Source of the DNA: Gnomoniopsis sp. IMI 355080
Taxonomy: Eukaryota > Ascomycota > Sordariomycetes > Diaporthales > Gnomoniaceae
Length of the DNA stretch: 64,000 bases
Direction of reading: 5' to 3'
Assembly (NCBI GenBank): GCA_027946555.1
Contig: JAPEVC010000050.1
Location: 113,433-177,432, forward strand
A program made the translations under genes and the position numbers. The notes under the pieces are model-generated. The model was not told where the DNA came from. It was given only the letters and a program-made list of their open reading frames with translations, and did no database searches. Below are positions 42,524 to 53,788 of this stretch, one piece after another (the stretch's first letter is position 1; every line of letters begins with the position of its first letter).

Positions 42524-44368
42524 TCAGCAGAGAAGAATTTCCGCTTCCTCGTATTCCCTTGCCTTCCAGTCCTCACAATGTTCTTCCAAGATGGACCCAT
42601 ACCTTTGAAAGTTGCTGCTGCCAGATCTTGGCTGCTGCCCAGCACTAGGAATGTATACTGCCCCAACAAATTTGTAAAATCCATGTCGGCTGGTCTTCCG
42701 AATGACAAACGGAGTCTTGGCCCCGTAAAGGATGCAGCACAAATCACCTGGCTCTGTGGCACTAGGTGCATTTCCAAAATGACCATGGCCAAGTGTAATG
42801 AACTTGCGCCCATCAGCAGAATTGGACAACAAACGACGATGGAAATACTCTATGTCATCAGTCAAAACATCTTTATCCTTTTGGAGGCTCACAGTCTGCC
42901 CACCAGGCTCCTGGAGACGTTGTTGATATAAGGCTGTATAGTAGTCTGACTTTCCCTCGGTACCAAACCCGAATGTACGAGTAAGTGTTTGGATAAATGC
43001 TCTCATGGTTTGAGGAGCATAGATCTGATTGTCCTCCGCAGAGTTCAACTTCTCGACCGTATGCCATAAACGTGTTATATCGTCCACCTGTGTTGAAGTG
43101 ATGTCAAAAACTTGCGAGCAGAAGGACACTGAGTCGAAGATCACGCCCTTAACCCCGATGACTTGGTCGTCTGAGTCGACTGAGACCCTTACAGACTTTC
43201 GCTCCGGTCGGATCCTAGGCCAGCCCCCGCGAATACATGGGTAACTATTGCAGGAACAGTTCCAACGTGGAAACCATGAGCTGTGATCGCCATTGAGGGT
43301 AGCCTCGCTGGATTGGACGTAGCTGAGAATGTCCAAGTCTGACGTGACTCGCAGATAATTCGTTGCAAAGTCGTGATATGTGTCCAAATATGGTTTCTCA
43401 TACTCAATCGGATATGTTGCTAGTAGCTCTTGAGTCAAAGGAAGGGTGCGTAATCCGAGAAAAGCAAAGACTCTGTCCCGCGGATCAGTCAAGCTTAGTT
43501 GGCTCGCTGCAAATAGAACATCGAGGATATCGGCCCGCTGTTCGTTGGGGACTTCAACATGGGGCAGTAGCGCGACCGCGTGCTCGTAGCGGTGAAACGC
43601 AAACGCACCCGTGAAAAGGTTTGATAAGGTGGCTCCTGGGTGACGTTCACTCAGACGAGGCGCCTTGTGTATGAGCCATTGATACACTTCCAGAAGGTTG
43701 AGCCATTCGATCTCGGTTCCTCCCCATAGCACACGCACGTCGGTTCCAAGGGCGGCTTCTTGGACGACCCAGCCACGATTAAACCAGGGCTGTTGAAGCA
43801 ACACTGCGAAAGAGGCCCATCTTTCGTCAGAGAACAGCTGATGGTTATGTTCCAGGAAGGGAAAGCTGTCTGGGGACATGTCGATACGACCAAAGATATC
43901 CTGGATGAAACCGTAAGCGTCATCCAGTACTCCAGTTGCGAGAGGCGAGTGTCGAGCGTCATTGTAGCCGAGACAGATCAAAGTACGATTCGACAATTTA
44001 TATATTTTACTCATCAAAGACACTTGATGGGCCTTTTCTTGCAAGTCGCCTTGGTTGATGCATATTTGGTCGGCCCACAAGACTCGGGGCTTGTCTCTGT
44101 GTCGGACTTGGCGAAGAGCGTCAGCCAAATTAGCGGTGATGCCATGAAATCGGCCGTTACATTCTATATGCTGTTGTAGATCTGGGCTCCCCCATACGTA
44201 GGATATGGCGTCAAATTTTGCTGTTTTTTCAGCGTCATCGAGTCGAACAACGAAGAGGGCGACAACAAGAGGCTGATTTTCCTCGCCAGGTTGAAGTTCT
44301 AGACAGCGAATAGAGTCGGCGTCCGGCAGTGGCTGGAAGAGTCCATCTCTCTGATGCTCATGGTCCAT
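42524..44368 (-). CDS. HET-domain protein 3
   Basis: This is a single exon of 614 aa from the chosen start. The HET domain begins at FDAISYVWG (residues 52-60) and continues with VLWADQICINQGDLQEKAHQ, IYKLSNRTLICLG and QQPWFNRGWVVQEAAL. Then comes the typical LTDPRDRVFAFLGL segment, and a C-terminal GDLCCILYGAKTPFVIRK block. This is the same domain order as HET gene 1, but the two differ widely in sequence. The frame is open for 135 more codons upstream to an ATG at 44773. That part looks like non-coding DNA with an intron-like pyrimidine tract, and family members start shortly before the LELQPGEE-like segment, so I use ATG 44368. It is a probable allorecognition protein. Confidence 0.88.
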   Translation of the reverse strand: MDHEHQRDGLFQPLPDADSIRCLELQPGEENQPLVVALFVVRLDDAEKTAKFDAISYVWGSPDLQQHIECNGRFHGITANLADALRQVRHRDKPRVLWADQICINQGDLQEKAHQVSLMSKIYKLSNRTLICLGYNDARHSPLATGVLDDAYGFIQDIFGRIDMSPDSFPFLEHNHQLFSDERWASFAVLLQQPWFNRGWVVQEAALGTDVRVLWGGTEIEWLNLLEVYQWLIHKAPRLSERHPGATLSNLFTGAFAFHRYEHAVALLPHVEVPNEQRADILDVLFAASQLSLTDPRDRVFAFLGLRTLPLTQELLATYPIEYEKPYLDTYHDFATNYLRVTSDLDILSYVQSSEATLNGDHSSWFPRWNCSCNSYPCIRGGWPRIRPERKSVRVSVDSDDQVIGVKGVIFDSVSFCSQVFDITSTQVDDITRLWHTVEKLNSAEDNQIYAPQTMRAFIQTLTRTFGFGTEGKSDYYTALYQQRLQEPGGQTVSLQKDKDVLTDDIEYFHRRLLSNSADGRKFITLGHGHFGNAPSATEPGDLCCILYGAKTPFVIRKTSRHGFYKFVGAVYIPSAGQQPRSGSSNFQRYGSILEEHCEDWKAREYEEAEILLC

Positions 44369-44945
44369 TCTAAGAAGTCTAAGTTCGCCTTTGAATGGAA
44401 ATACGTCGAACTGAGGATTACGTCCTGTCAAGTATAGAAATATGAGGAGGCAATAATGCTGACGCACATGGAACAATGGAAGGATTTGTCGTAAGCGAAT
44501 AACTGCCCCGGGAAGAAATGCTCCAATAAACCACGTCGAAATGTCGGTTAAGCTGCAGGTGGAAGTCCAACGCAGGGATGACAGGGAACATTCATTAATC
44601 CGGCGAATCACTCTACTACGTACTGAATACTTGTGATGGAGGTAAACATATCGAAACACAAAAATGATGTAGCGATCTTGGATGTCTTCCTGTACCGCAT
44701 TGTCTTTACTCAAGCCTTTTATCGTGATAAAGTGAAGACATTTTCGATTTTCTAGCTGTTGATTTGATATCATATGGCCGAGGAGACTACGCAGGCTATT
44801 CTTGAAGCTCCCCTTGGTACGCCTTAGTGACGGCTGGACATTTCAGTCACTATCTGCAAATGGATTACCCTGAAAATCAAGGGTTGGTTTCATTATCTTC
44901 AGGTGAATGGATACTCGTAAATCAGTTACATTAATGTATTATATA
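44369..44945. other. Intergenic region upstream of HET gene 3
   Basis: This is the promoter and possible 5' UTR of HET gene 3, plus the 3' flank of the rhodopsin-like gene. The open frame running to 44773 may contain a leader exon or a true N-terminal extension. I cannot decide without transcripts. Confidence 0.5.
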
Positions 44946-46454
44946 TTAGCTACGATTTTCTAAGAGGTTGAACCCCGACACCGGCACAGGTCCAGCTGTG
45001 CCAGTGTGGCTCGCCTCTCTGCCCAGTACCGCGATCGCATCCTCCGGCCTGGAAGGCAAAGATGTTGTCAGCTCGAGTTCATCGATTCCAGGCCTTCTAT
45101 CCGTGGTTCCAGCCCCTGAGGACTTGGTAATGCTCGTAATTTTCCGAAGCCATTCGACGTGAACCCATCCATGGGCATGTGTTGCCGGCGATGCTGACAT
45201 ATTCCTAGACCGACTGGGAAACAGAACTTGCAAGATCTTTGAAGCCACGGGACGCAAGAGGGGCATGCTGACTGGAGTGAAAGCAAAGGGTTAACAATAA
45301 TGGTGTTAGATGCTGCCTAAATGGGTAACATACTCGCTAATATTGCCATATTAACTTCAATAGTACCCCAGAGTGCTGGAGGCGCGGTAGCCCTATAAAC
45401 AACGTCGACATCAGCCACCAAGTACCATGGGCCATAAGAATTATTGCTACAATAAGCTTACCATAATACTTCCATTGACGTGCCGTCACGTAGGAAGGCA
45501 TATAACTGGGTGAGGTTGACAATAGAGACAATGCATACACTTTATATGTCAGTCAGTCACTCCAACGGAGCTATCATAGTATTAGGCGCCGGAACTCACA
45601 AAGCACCCGAGAGGAACATGGCCAAGATGGCAAGCCTTTGCGACACGGTGCGAAAGGTCAGCTCTCCAAGACCAATGACAGGCATGGTGAAAATTGCGAC
45701 ATCCAAAAAAACGTGCACAACAACGGAGCCGAATTCGAATTTGGTGTCATCTATAGGACAATTGGCACCGGGTGTCATCTCCCAGAATGCCTGAGGTGGG
45801 ATGCAATGGAATAAGCCAAGGAATGTCTGTTGGCGTACCAATCGGTAACACTGTTGTCAGATATGGTGGATTGCAGGATGGAAGACATCTCAATGAGCGA
45901 AAAGCTCAAAAAAAGCAAACATACCCGGCAAAGCAGCCATAGACAAGTGGCTATCATAAGCACAACGATGGGTACCCTGACCCTGAACAGACCAAAGAAG
46001 CGCCAGTAAAGGGCAAGGATCGAAAACTTGGAAAAGCCTAGAGAGTAGGCATAGGTGAACTCGAGTATCCAGAGGCGCAACAGACTGTCGTGGATTATAA
46101 CTTGCGGCGGACGGTCGACATCTCTAAGAAATAGACCAAGTCCGTACCACGTCCCTTGCCAATACCAATTGTAAGCTTCAAAGTTACACCCATATAGGAA
46201 AAGTCCTCTCACTTACACTCAAGCATGAGTGCAGAAGAAACGACCGCAAATGTCTCCGGGCGAAGATTTAGCTTAGAGCTTATGATGTGGATGTGACGTA
46301 GGTGACTTACACAAGCTACAATGCAGAGGTAGTCATCGAGAGCAAGGCGCAGGCCCATCAATTTTCGAGCGTATAGGCGTAGACCAAGAGATGCCGACGC
46401 AACGACGCATGTTGAGATGATACCTATGTAGCAATCACGCTGTCGAGAAGCCAT
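44946..46454 (-). CDS. Rhodopsin-domain (PTH11-like) integral membrane protein
   Basis: I reconstruct seven exons on the minus strand: 46454-46311, 46253-46217, 46154-45925, 45826-45600, 45539-45462, 45392-45334 and 45271-44946, giving about 366 aa with all phases compatible. Seven hydrophobic segments can be traced, including IGIISTCVVASASLGLRLYA, LDDYLCIVAC, LWILEFTYAYSLGFSKFSIL, IVVLMIATCLWLLC, FLDVAIFTMPVIGL and VCIVSIVNLTQLY. The DDYL motif, the F-x-C-x-P segment (LFHCIPPQAFW) and a second Cys before the fourth loop (ANCP) are typical of the fungal rhodopsin domain family. No N-terminal CFEM domain is present. The tail is Ser/Thr-rich and cytosolic. Relatives sense surfaces or ligands at the plasma membrane. 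Function here is unproven. Confidence 0.85.
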
Positions 46455-47684
46455 GGATCCGACTGCCTGCACAATGCAGCACTCATGATTGATGTAAAAG
46501 CTTCCTAAATTTCAATGTGAATGAAGAGGGTGGAAACCTATATCAAGTCGGAGTCGGAGATCGACCCCGGGCCGGCCGGTTGAGCTCCTTGGCCAGAACG
46601 TTTGGAAAGCGAGCGTTTAGGACGAACCACTTCCCAAAGTGAATCCTGATGACATGATTAGTTGTTTCGAATCAGAATTATCTTGGTTGGATTGGAAATG
46701 TGCCGCACAGACACAGCCGCCCAGCGTGTGGCGGTTGCGACTCACGGCTTGCCTTCAAATCGAGCTTTGCAAGATCAATCCATGATCGGGTACAAAAGCG
46801 AGATGTCATCGACTGACAGGGCTAGTATGTTTGGATTGCTTATAGGTGATATGGGGATCGTTTTGGGAAAGGCAAAGTTACTTTGTGCTCACAAAGTTTA
46901 TTCTCGACGCACATCATCGACTCCCGAGTCAGCCTCAGGTGACATGCATCCGACTTTGCAGGTTCCTGAAGGATCCGAGACCCTGGGATAGCTACTCTGG
47001 GGATTCCGAGACACAGTTGTAGTTCTGTTCACCTCTGCCACAAAGTCGTCACGGCGAGGGCCTTACAATGAATATCAGTCTGGCGCCACACTATAGTCTG
47101 ACTCTTGACTTTCTGACCAGCTACACATGACTCTCTCTCGAATAGTCAAATAAAGAAAAGAAGATACATTTCGTTCTCGTTTCAGATCCAAGATGCAGCA
47201 CAAGAAGTGACTAGCATCCTCAAGGCCAAGAGAGAATATCCACACTAAGCGAATACGATTACACAGCTTCGTCTAAATTCCTGATGGAAGTGAGGCAAAT
47301 CATTACAACAGCTTTCCGAAATGGTGTATGTTCCGACTGGATCCGGAAATATCCCAGATCTGAGACGGGGCAAGGAAGAGATTATCAAAGCCCTCGAGTT
47401 ATAGTACCAAGATAAGCGACTGTCAGGGTTCGGGTTAGAGCCAGCAGACCCGATTCGGCTCCTCTTCAATTGGCCAGCACGTGCAGGGATTAGCGGCCCA
47501 AACGCGGCAACCTATTTTGAGCCTCAAACTCGACGACGGCGGACATCACACAATGTTTACACGCTCTGCTTGGACCGCCGCACGTGTCGTTTCACTCAGA
47601 CAGGAATGCTGATCTGTCCATTGGAACATCGTTGATACTCTGAACCCGCCAAAATCAACGCGTCAATGTCGCTGATCATCCCAA
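46455..47684. other. Divergent intergenic region
   Basis: There are 1.2 kb between the membrane protein (minus) and CHL1 (plus), which must hold both promoters. A 109-codon plus-strand frame at 46662-46991 lacks any support. From here rightwards the genes look more conserved. Confidence 0.5.
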
Positions 47685-50398
47685 ATGGACCCAGAGAAGA
47701 CCCAGGCTCAGGCCCCCCTTGACATCGACTTTCACCACCCATACACTCCGTACGATGTTCAACTCGAGTTTATGAGAGCTGCATACAATGTCTTGGACCA
47801 AGGCAAAGGCCAGATTGGAATCCTTGAGAGTCCAACCGGCACGGGCAAGTCACTCTCACTCATCTGCGCCTCGATGACATGGCTGCGAAACTTCAAGCAA
47901 AAGGAATTCGGGGCATCATTGCAAATCGATCCAAAGCAGGTAGAGGGTGAGCCCGAATGGATCATCGAGCAGATGCTTCAGCGGAAGAGGAAAGAACTCG
48001 TGGTCAGATGGGAGGAGCGGGAAGCCCGACTGAAGAAGATCCGACAGGGGGAGAAGCGCATGGAGGAGCGTGGGAACAAGAGACGTCGCCTCGAAGGACC
48101 TACCTCGACATCCAGACGAAAGGAGGAAGAGGAGGATGCTGAGTTCTTGTTGGATGATTGGGACGAAGGTGGACAGGCTCCAGCCTCTGATGACCTGGAT
48201 CCCTTTGCGGGTCTGAGTAAGGAGACAAGGGCGCTATTACAAAGGGTTGACACGAGAAATACACTTGAAGATGCGACCGAAGAAGAGACAGCCGGGAACG
48301 AGATCAAAGTGAGTACTTGATGAATTTTAGCGCAGAAAGGACACCTGACACTTCATGCTAGATCTACTACACGTCAAGGACTCATTCCCAGCTCAGCCAA
48401 TTCATCGCGGAACTGCGTCGGCCCAACTTCCCTTCCTCGTTGCCCAAAGAATTCATACCTCACCAAAACCAAGATGACCCTAGAGACCACGAGGCAGTGA
48501 AGCAAGTCCCGCTATCGTCTCGTCAGAAGCTCTGCATCAACCCTTCTGTCTCGAAGCTTGGCTCCCTAGCAGCCATCAACGACAAGTGTAGCGATCTCCA
48601 GAAGCCAAAAGCCAAAGAAAGGTGTCCCTTTGTACCCAATGCGGACAACCTCGCGCAGACACACCAGTTTCGCGACGAGGCACTCGCAACGCTTCCGGAT
48701 ATCGAGGACCTGCATGTGCTTGGTAAACGCCACCAGGTTTGTCCGTACTACGCCTCTCGCACGGCTATTCCGACTGCCGAAGTCATCACACTTCCCTACC
48801 CGCTGCTTCTCCAAGAGACGGCAAGGGACGCGCTGGGCATCAAGCTGGAGGGTAATATCGTTATCGTGGATGAAGCACACAACGTTATGGATGCCGTCGC
48901 CAGTGTCCATGCTGCGGAGATGCGGCTGAGCGAGTTGAAACGGGCGAGGCAAATGCTAGGTATCTACTTCAAAAGATTTGGCAAGAAGCTGAAGGGCGAG
49001 AATAGGATTATGGTGGCCCAGGTCGTCAAGGTCATTGACGGGCTGACCGAGTGTTTGACGGCAGCTCTGGCTGCCAAGAACGAGCATGGGATTGTGGATC
49101 CAAATGCCCTGATGAAGAGCAAGGGTATTGATCAGCTCAACCTTTTCAAGCTGATCAAGTACATCCATGAATCAAAGCTTGCGTTCAAGGTGGAGAGTTA
49201 TGCCAGCCACGTGGAGGAAGAGGATGTGACACTAAAGACATCAGCTTCGTCACCTTCCAGTCCAGTCCTGCATGCGCTATCTTCCTTCATTGCAGCGCTC
49301 ACCAACCCCTCTGACGAAGGCCGAATATTTTACGAAAAGCAGTCCGCGACTCCCTCATCCACCCCCGACATCAAGCTCTCATACCTACTCCTTTCACCGA
49401 CCCACGCTTTCTCTTCAATTGCAAACTCCGCCCGGGCAGTCATTCTTGCTGGTGGTACCATGTCGCCCTTTGAGGACTACAAAATGCACCTCTTCCCCTA
49501 CTTGCCATCAGACAAGATCACCACGCTGAGCTGCGGGCACGTCATACCAAAGGCCAATCTGTGCGTCTGGCCACTTGCCTCCGCAAAGCCCAATGCGACA
49601 GATCCCAACGATCTATTTGAATTCAGCTTCTCACGTCGCAGCGACAAAAGTATGATAGCCAAACTTGGGCAAGCGCTAATAAACATGTGCACCGTGGTCC
49701 CCGACGGCGTGGTTGTTTTCTTTCCCAGCTACGGCTATCTTGACGAGGTCGTTACGGCATGGCAGCAGACGGCCGGGGCCTCCCAAGGCGCAATGAACTC
49801 AATATGGACCCGCCTGCAAGCCAAAAAGACAGTCTTGCGTGAGACAAAAGGCGGCTCCAGCGACGAGATTCTGGAGGAATATACTCGTGCGATACTCGAC
49901 CCACAGGACACTCACAAGCGTGGCGGTGCGCTCCTCCTCAGCGTTGTTGGTGGGAAAATGAGCGAAGGCATCAACTTCTCGGATCGCCTAGGCCGGCTCG
50001 TCGTGATCGTCGGTCTTCCATACCCAAACATCAACTCGCCCGAGTGGAAAGCGCGGCTCGAGTATATTGAGTCTGCCACTCTCAAACGCCTCGCTTCCGG
50101 TGGTGGTGGTGGCAGTGGTGGCGACGCAGCAAAAGCGCAAGCCAAGCAGCTGGCACATGACTTTTACGAGAACGCATGCATGCGTGCCGTGAACCAGAGT
50201 ATCGGGCGGGCTATCAGACACCGAGGTGACTATGCTGCGATTGTGCTTGTAGATCGGCGGTTTGGGACGGAGAGGATACGGAAGAAGCTACCTGGATGGA
50301 TTAAAGGGGGTTTGGTGGAGGGAAGCGAGGCGAAGGGCGTCCAAGGGCTCATGGGGGCTTTGAACGTTTTCTTCAAAGGGCGTAAAGGGATGGCGTGA
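47685..50398 (+). CDS. chl1: CHL1/DDX11-family DNA helicase
   Basis: The exons are 47685-48308 and 48362-50398, giving about 886 aa (yeast Chl1 is 861). It is a superfamily 2 iron-sulfur helicase acting in sister-chromatid cohesion and replication-fork stability in the nucleus. Motifs in order: Walker A ESPTGTGKS (residues 48-56), the four FeS cysteines (LCIN, DKCS, ERCPF, QVCPYY; about 266, 284, 296 and 335), the DEAH box (about 378-381), AGGTMSPFED, SEGINFSDRLGR and the motif VI QSIGRAIRHRGDY. The 53-bp intron is clean. A charged insert (KRMEERGNKRRRLEG, EEEEDAEF) between Walker A and the FeS domain is usual for this family. A Gly/Ser run (GGGGGSGG) near the C-terminus is a strain-variable linker by appearance. 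A single-copy core gene. Confidence 0.96.
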
Positions 50399-51929
50399 TG
50401 GTCTTGTGATGGGGGTAGAGATCCTCGGCTCGTGTGGTGTTCTGGAGTGGTACTCGTTGTGTACTCGTCAATGCCTTACTCAAAATGTAGCGGCCCATCC
50501 CTCGAACAGAGGCTGAAATACTCTGGCACGGTCGTTGCAATTTTTAGGAATGCAGAGGGAGCGTGGAACATCTAAATTAGAAGCGCAGTTGGGATCTCTG
50601 GCTTCCATGACTGACCAGGCTTGCCATTGGACTGCAACATGGCGCTCGGAAGAACCGAAAAAGCCAGATGAGGTTGCCATGGCTCACAAGCTTGATATCG
50701 GTATACTCTGGTTTAGGATACCAGATGGTGATACAGTTCCAAGGTTGCCAAGATTGCCTTGCCCTATCGCGTCTCTTGAGCGACAATATTCTTGCCTATA
50801 CTATGTAACAGCTATCTGGCCCGTGTCTTGTTTTCTGTCCTGTCCGGGTGTTCGGTAATTGCGACCTGAAAGAGATTGTCATGAATTCTAGGACGTTTTA
50901 GTGATCATATCCAATGTCTGATAGCATGCACAGTCTCAAGATAGTAATTTGGCTACACGGAGGCGTCTTGGTGATCATACTTGATGTCTGAGAGTATGCA
51001 GAGTCTCAACATAGTAACCCGTCCACCCGGATTAAGCTCGGTATTTGGCTGTCCATACACCAAGACCACCTGCCGGCCACGATAGCATCATTTTTGGGTG
51101 CTTTGGCTTGGCTGTTCTCGTCTGATGAATGAGCCTTATAAAATCATGTCATCGGACCTCAACAAGCACGACATGAAACGGGGTGTCTTGCCGTCCGTAC
51201 TACGCATTTATCGACAAAGTTTTTGGTCAACCAGTCTTGGCGTGATATTTCCCTGTTAGTATGCGGCTACCGACCCAGTGGCCCGTGGGCGGCGCCTACT
51301 ATTCACTATGTTTCCCCTGCCAAGAAAGTGTTTTTCTCCAATAGGCCGTCCGCGCGCAGCCAAGCTTTTTGCGGGAAAACTAGATGTCTTGCAGACGCAC
51401 TACCATGATTACCTTAAACCTTTGAACGGAACCATTTCCAAACATAGTGTGATTCACCTGAACGCATCAAGGACACTTTACCGGCCTTGTGCTAAAGTCG
51501 CGACGAATTCTGCTCATGTTCTTCATGCTTTGAGGTGAGTTGACAGCGTGGAACAGTGGGGGGCCACCTCGGCTCAGGTGACGATGTGCGCTTTCGGCTC
51601 TTGTGAGAACACACGATGGTAGGTGCTGTGATGCATATGGAATCTTGGTTGGCAAAGGTAGACAATTATGCGGAACTAACCTTGCTGGAAGGGTCCGATG
51701 AGACCTTCTATATAGACGGACCCCAGTGACAATCTTCCTGAGTAAGAATATTTTCACTTTGTTTGACTTTTGTTCTCCTCCGCTCTTTACACTATAGCTG
51801 GGTGCCGTGTCGATCTCGAAGATCTCCCGCCTTCACGTTTAATCATTTTGAACTATTCAGGCTGGACCTGCAGATCTATTCACATACATTCTTTTCCTTC
51901 CGGGCCCTTTCAGCCTCGTCTAACACACA
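50399..51929. other. Intergenic region with a 70-bp tandem repeat
   Basis: This is the spacer between CHL1 and the Egh16-like gene. Apart from the tandem repeat at 50891-51030 and a TATA-like TATATAG near 51710, no feature is supported. Open frames are short and unconvincing. Confidence 0.55.
50891..51030. repeat. Two-unit imperfect 70-bp tandem repeat
   Basis: Units 50891-50960 and 50961-51030 align end to end without gaps, sharing GTGATCATA, ATGTCTGA, GCA.AGTCTCAA and ATAGTAA words. They differ at roughly a fifth to a quarter of positions. It lies in non-coding DNA. Confidence 0.85.
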
Positions 51930-53184
51930 ATGTCTGTCCTAGTACGAGTACTTCCTTTCGCGGCTTTGGCCTCTTTGGCTTCCAGCCATGCTGTTATTCT
52001 TGCTGCTCAGGGAGAACCGGGCTCGCCAGAGAGTTTCGGCTTTCAAAGTTTGTCACGGCCTTCCTATACACCATGACCACTTACCCAATACTGACTCTAT
52101 CCTGTCTCGTAGTGGTCAAGTCCATTCCACGGAACTGTACCTCTATCAGCCCTTGCCAGCAAGATGCCACTTTGATTCGGGATCAGGAAATTGCAGCCAA
52201 CATTGTTAATGAGTGCGGCCGAACAGAGCTGCAGGGCAACATCGACATTGGCGAGAATACCGAGAATGCCCTAGCTGCTCAACAGGTCACACAGGTGCGG
52301 GCCGGTGGGACCGTGACCATCACTATGCACCAGGTTAATGCGGATGGAGCTGGACCATTCAACGTGAGTCATTATTATGTGAGAAACCATGTCGCGGATT
52401 GCTAATCATGTATAGTGTGATTTGGACCCTACTAGCAATGGATTGGCCTTGACTGGACAAACTCCCCTCACAGTCATGGGGGATAATATTCCGGGCACCA
52501 ATGGGCTGTCACAGGAGAAGGAGCGGGACTTTAACCTCACTGTACAAATGCCTGCCGACATGAAGTGCATCGGAGGTGAGTTGAACCATACAAGTAAGCA
52601 GGAGAGGCTGCCAAGGTGCTGACAATGATTAAACAGGATCAACGGGCAATGTCTGCACCGTAAGATGCCGAAACAATGCTCAAGCTGGGCCATTCGGTAA
52701 GTTTATGCACAGCAGACTATACTTTTATATAGAATCTCCTTCTGATTACAAGCTCACAGGAGGCTGCATTCCTGTCCAGCAAGTCGACACACAACCAAAC
52801 CAGAACACCCCTCAAAACATTCAGGCATTAAAGACGCTGCCCGACGTCATGTCCCAGATCGCACAAAACACAAAGGACTTCCCGGCCGCGATCCAGGCTA
52901 TTCAGAATGCTGGATCCCCAGAGGCGGTTCAAGCCGTTGCGGTTGCGAATGCGCTCACTGGGGGCTTGCCAAATGCCAACCCTGTTAAAGCTCCGCCCCA
53001 GCAGGTCGGACAGCAGCCTCAAGTGGCCCAACCGGCGACTGAGCCAGCAGCGCAGCCAGCAACTGAACCAGCCACTCAACCGGCAGCTCAGCCAGCGACT
53101 CAACCCCAGGCTCAGCCTAAGGGAAAGCCCGGCCAGAATAGTCAGAATGGCCAGAACGGCCAGAAAGGAGCAAAGGGAAACTAA
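51930..53184 (+). CDS. Egh16-like secreted protein (MAS/GAS type)
   Basis: The exons are 51930-52047, 52113-52363, 52416-52575, 52637-52696 and 52760-53184, giving about 337 aa. The signal peptide is MSVLVRVLPFAALASLASSHA. The mature core shows the family marks: AQGEPGSPESFGF, then PRNCTSISPCQQDATLIRD, NIVNECGRTELQGNIDIG, MHQVNADGAGPF, a DFNLTVQMPADMKC stretch and GNVCTVRCRNNAQAGPFGGCIPVQ. Egh16/MAS3/GAS1 proteins are secreted and, in Magnaporthe and powdery mildew, are expressed in appressoria. The C-terminal 100 residues are an added low-complexity tail of Pro-Ala-Thr-Gln/Glu repeats and a GQN-rich end. Four introns all keep phase. A role in host penetration is inferred from relatives. Confidence 0.92.
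53026..53178. repeat. Low-complexity repeats in Egh16-like C-terminus
   Basis: Imperfect units encode PATEPAAQ-like octapeptides, followed by GQNGQN-like triplet repeats ending in QKGAKGN. Both are coding repeats in the last exon. Confidence 0.8.
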
Positions 53185-53788
53185 GCTCAAGCTAAAAGAT
53201 ATGCGGAGTGGGTGAGAATGGGTTTGACAAGGACTGGCTACGGGTACACAGAGCCTGCGGTGTTTCCCGCTACGGCTCGCTCTTCTCATCCTTTGAAAAG
53301 ACCAGAAACCGACTACTTTTCTAATGTCTTCGTTGTGACTAGAATGTTCATTGTGTACGGTTGAAGAGAGGCGAGTTTTAACACGTCCTGCTTCATTCCC
53401 TTGCATAATTGGGTACTTAACAGGATTTGTGAATATGAAAGGACTATAGATCAGATACGGAGGGTGAGGTTGTCACCAAATTTACCCCTGTAATGTTTCA
53501 ACCCTCGTAAGCGTCAATAGCCACCCTAAGTCGATCTGAAACACAGAACCCCAGAACTCGCCGGACACCAGGCGAAAGCTTCATTGCGTCTGAATTTTCA
53601 ATTGGCCCCTTATAGTTGAGCCACTGTTTAAATTCGTGCGCCAGGTCTCATTTGATACAACACAGTTGCCGGCTTCCGGGTCCATGCCAGCATTAAAATC
53701 TGCGGCGACCCCGTCTCCCAAAAGGCATATTGCAAAACTCCAAACCAATCTTTTTCCTACTACCCTCTGCCGCATTGACTTTTCCGCG
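53185..53788. other. Intergenic region
   Basis: This is the spacer between the Egh16-like gene and the glycosyltransferase. It includes an upstream in-frame ATG (53684) that could start the glycosyltransferase. No other feature. Confidence 0.5.

Noticed and set aside
44369..44773. N-terminal extension of HET gene 3 by 135 residues
   Set aside because: The extension has no HET-family resemblance and contains an intron-like pyrimidine tract. The start at 44368 fits the family better, though it is not excluded.
46662..46991. 109-codon plus-strand frame upstream of CHL1
   Set aside because: No domain. It lies within a divergent promoter region.
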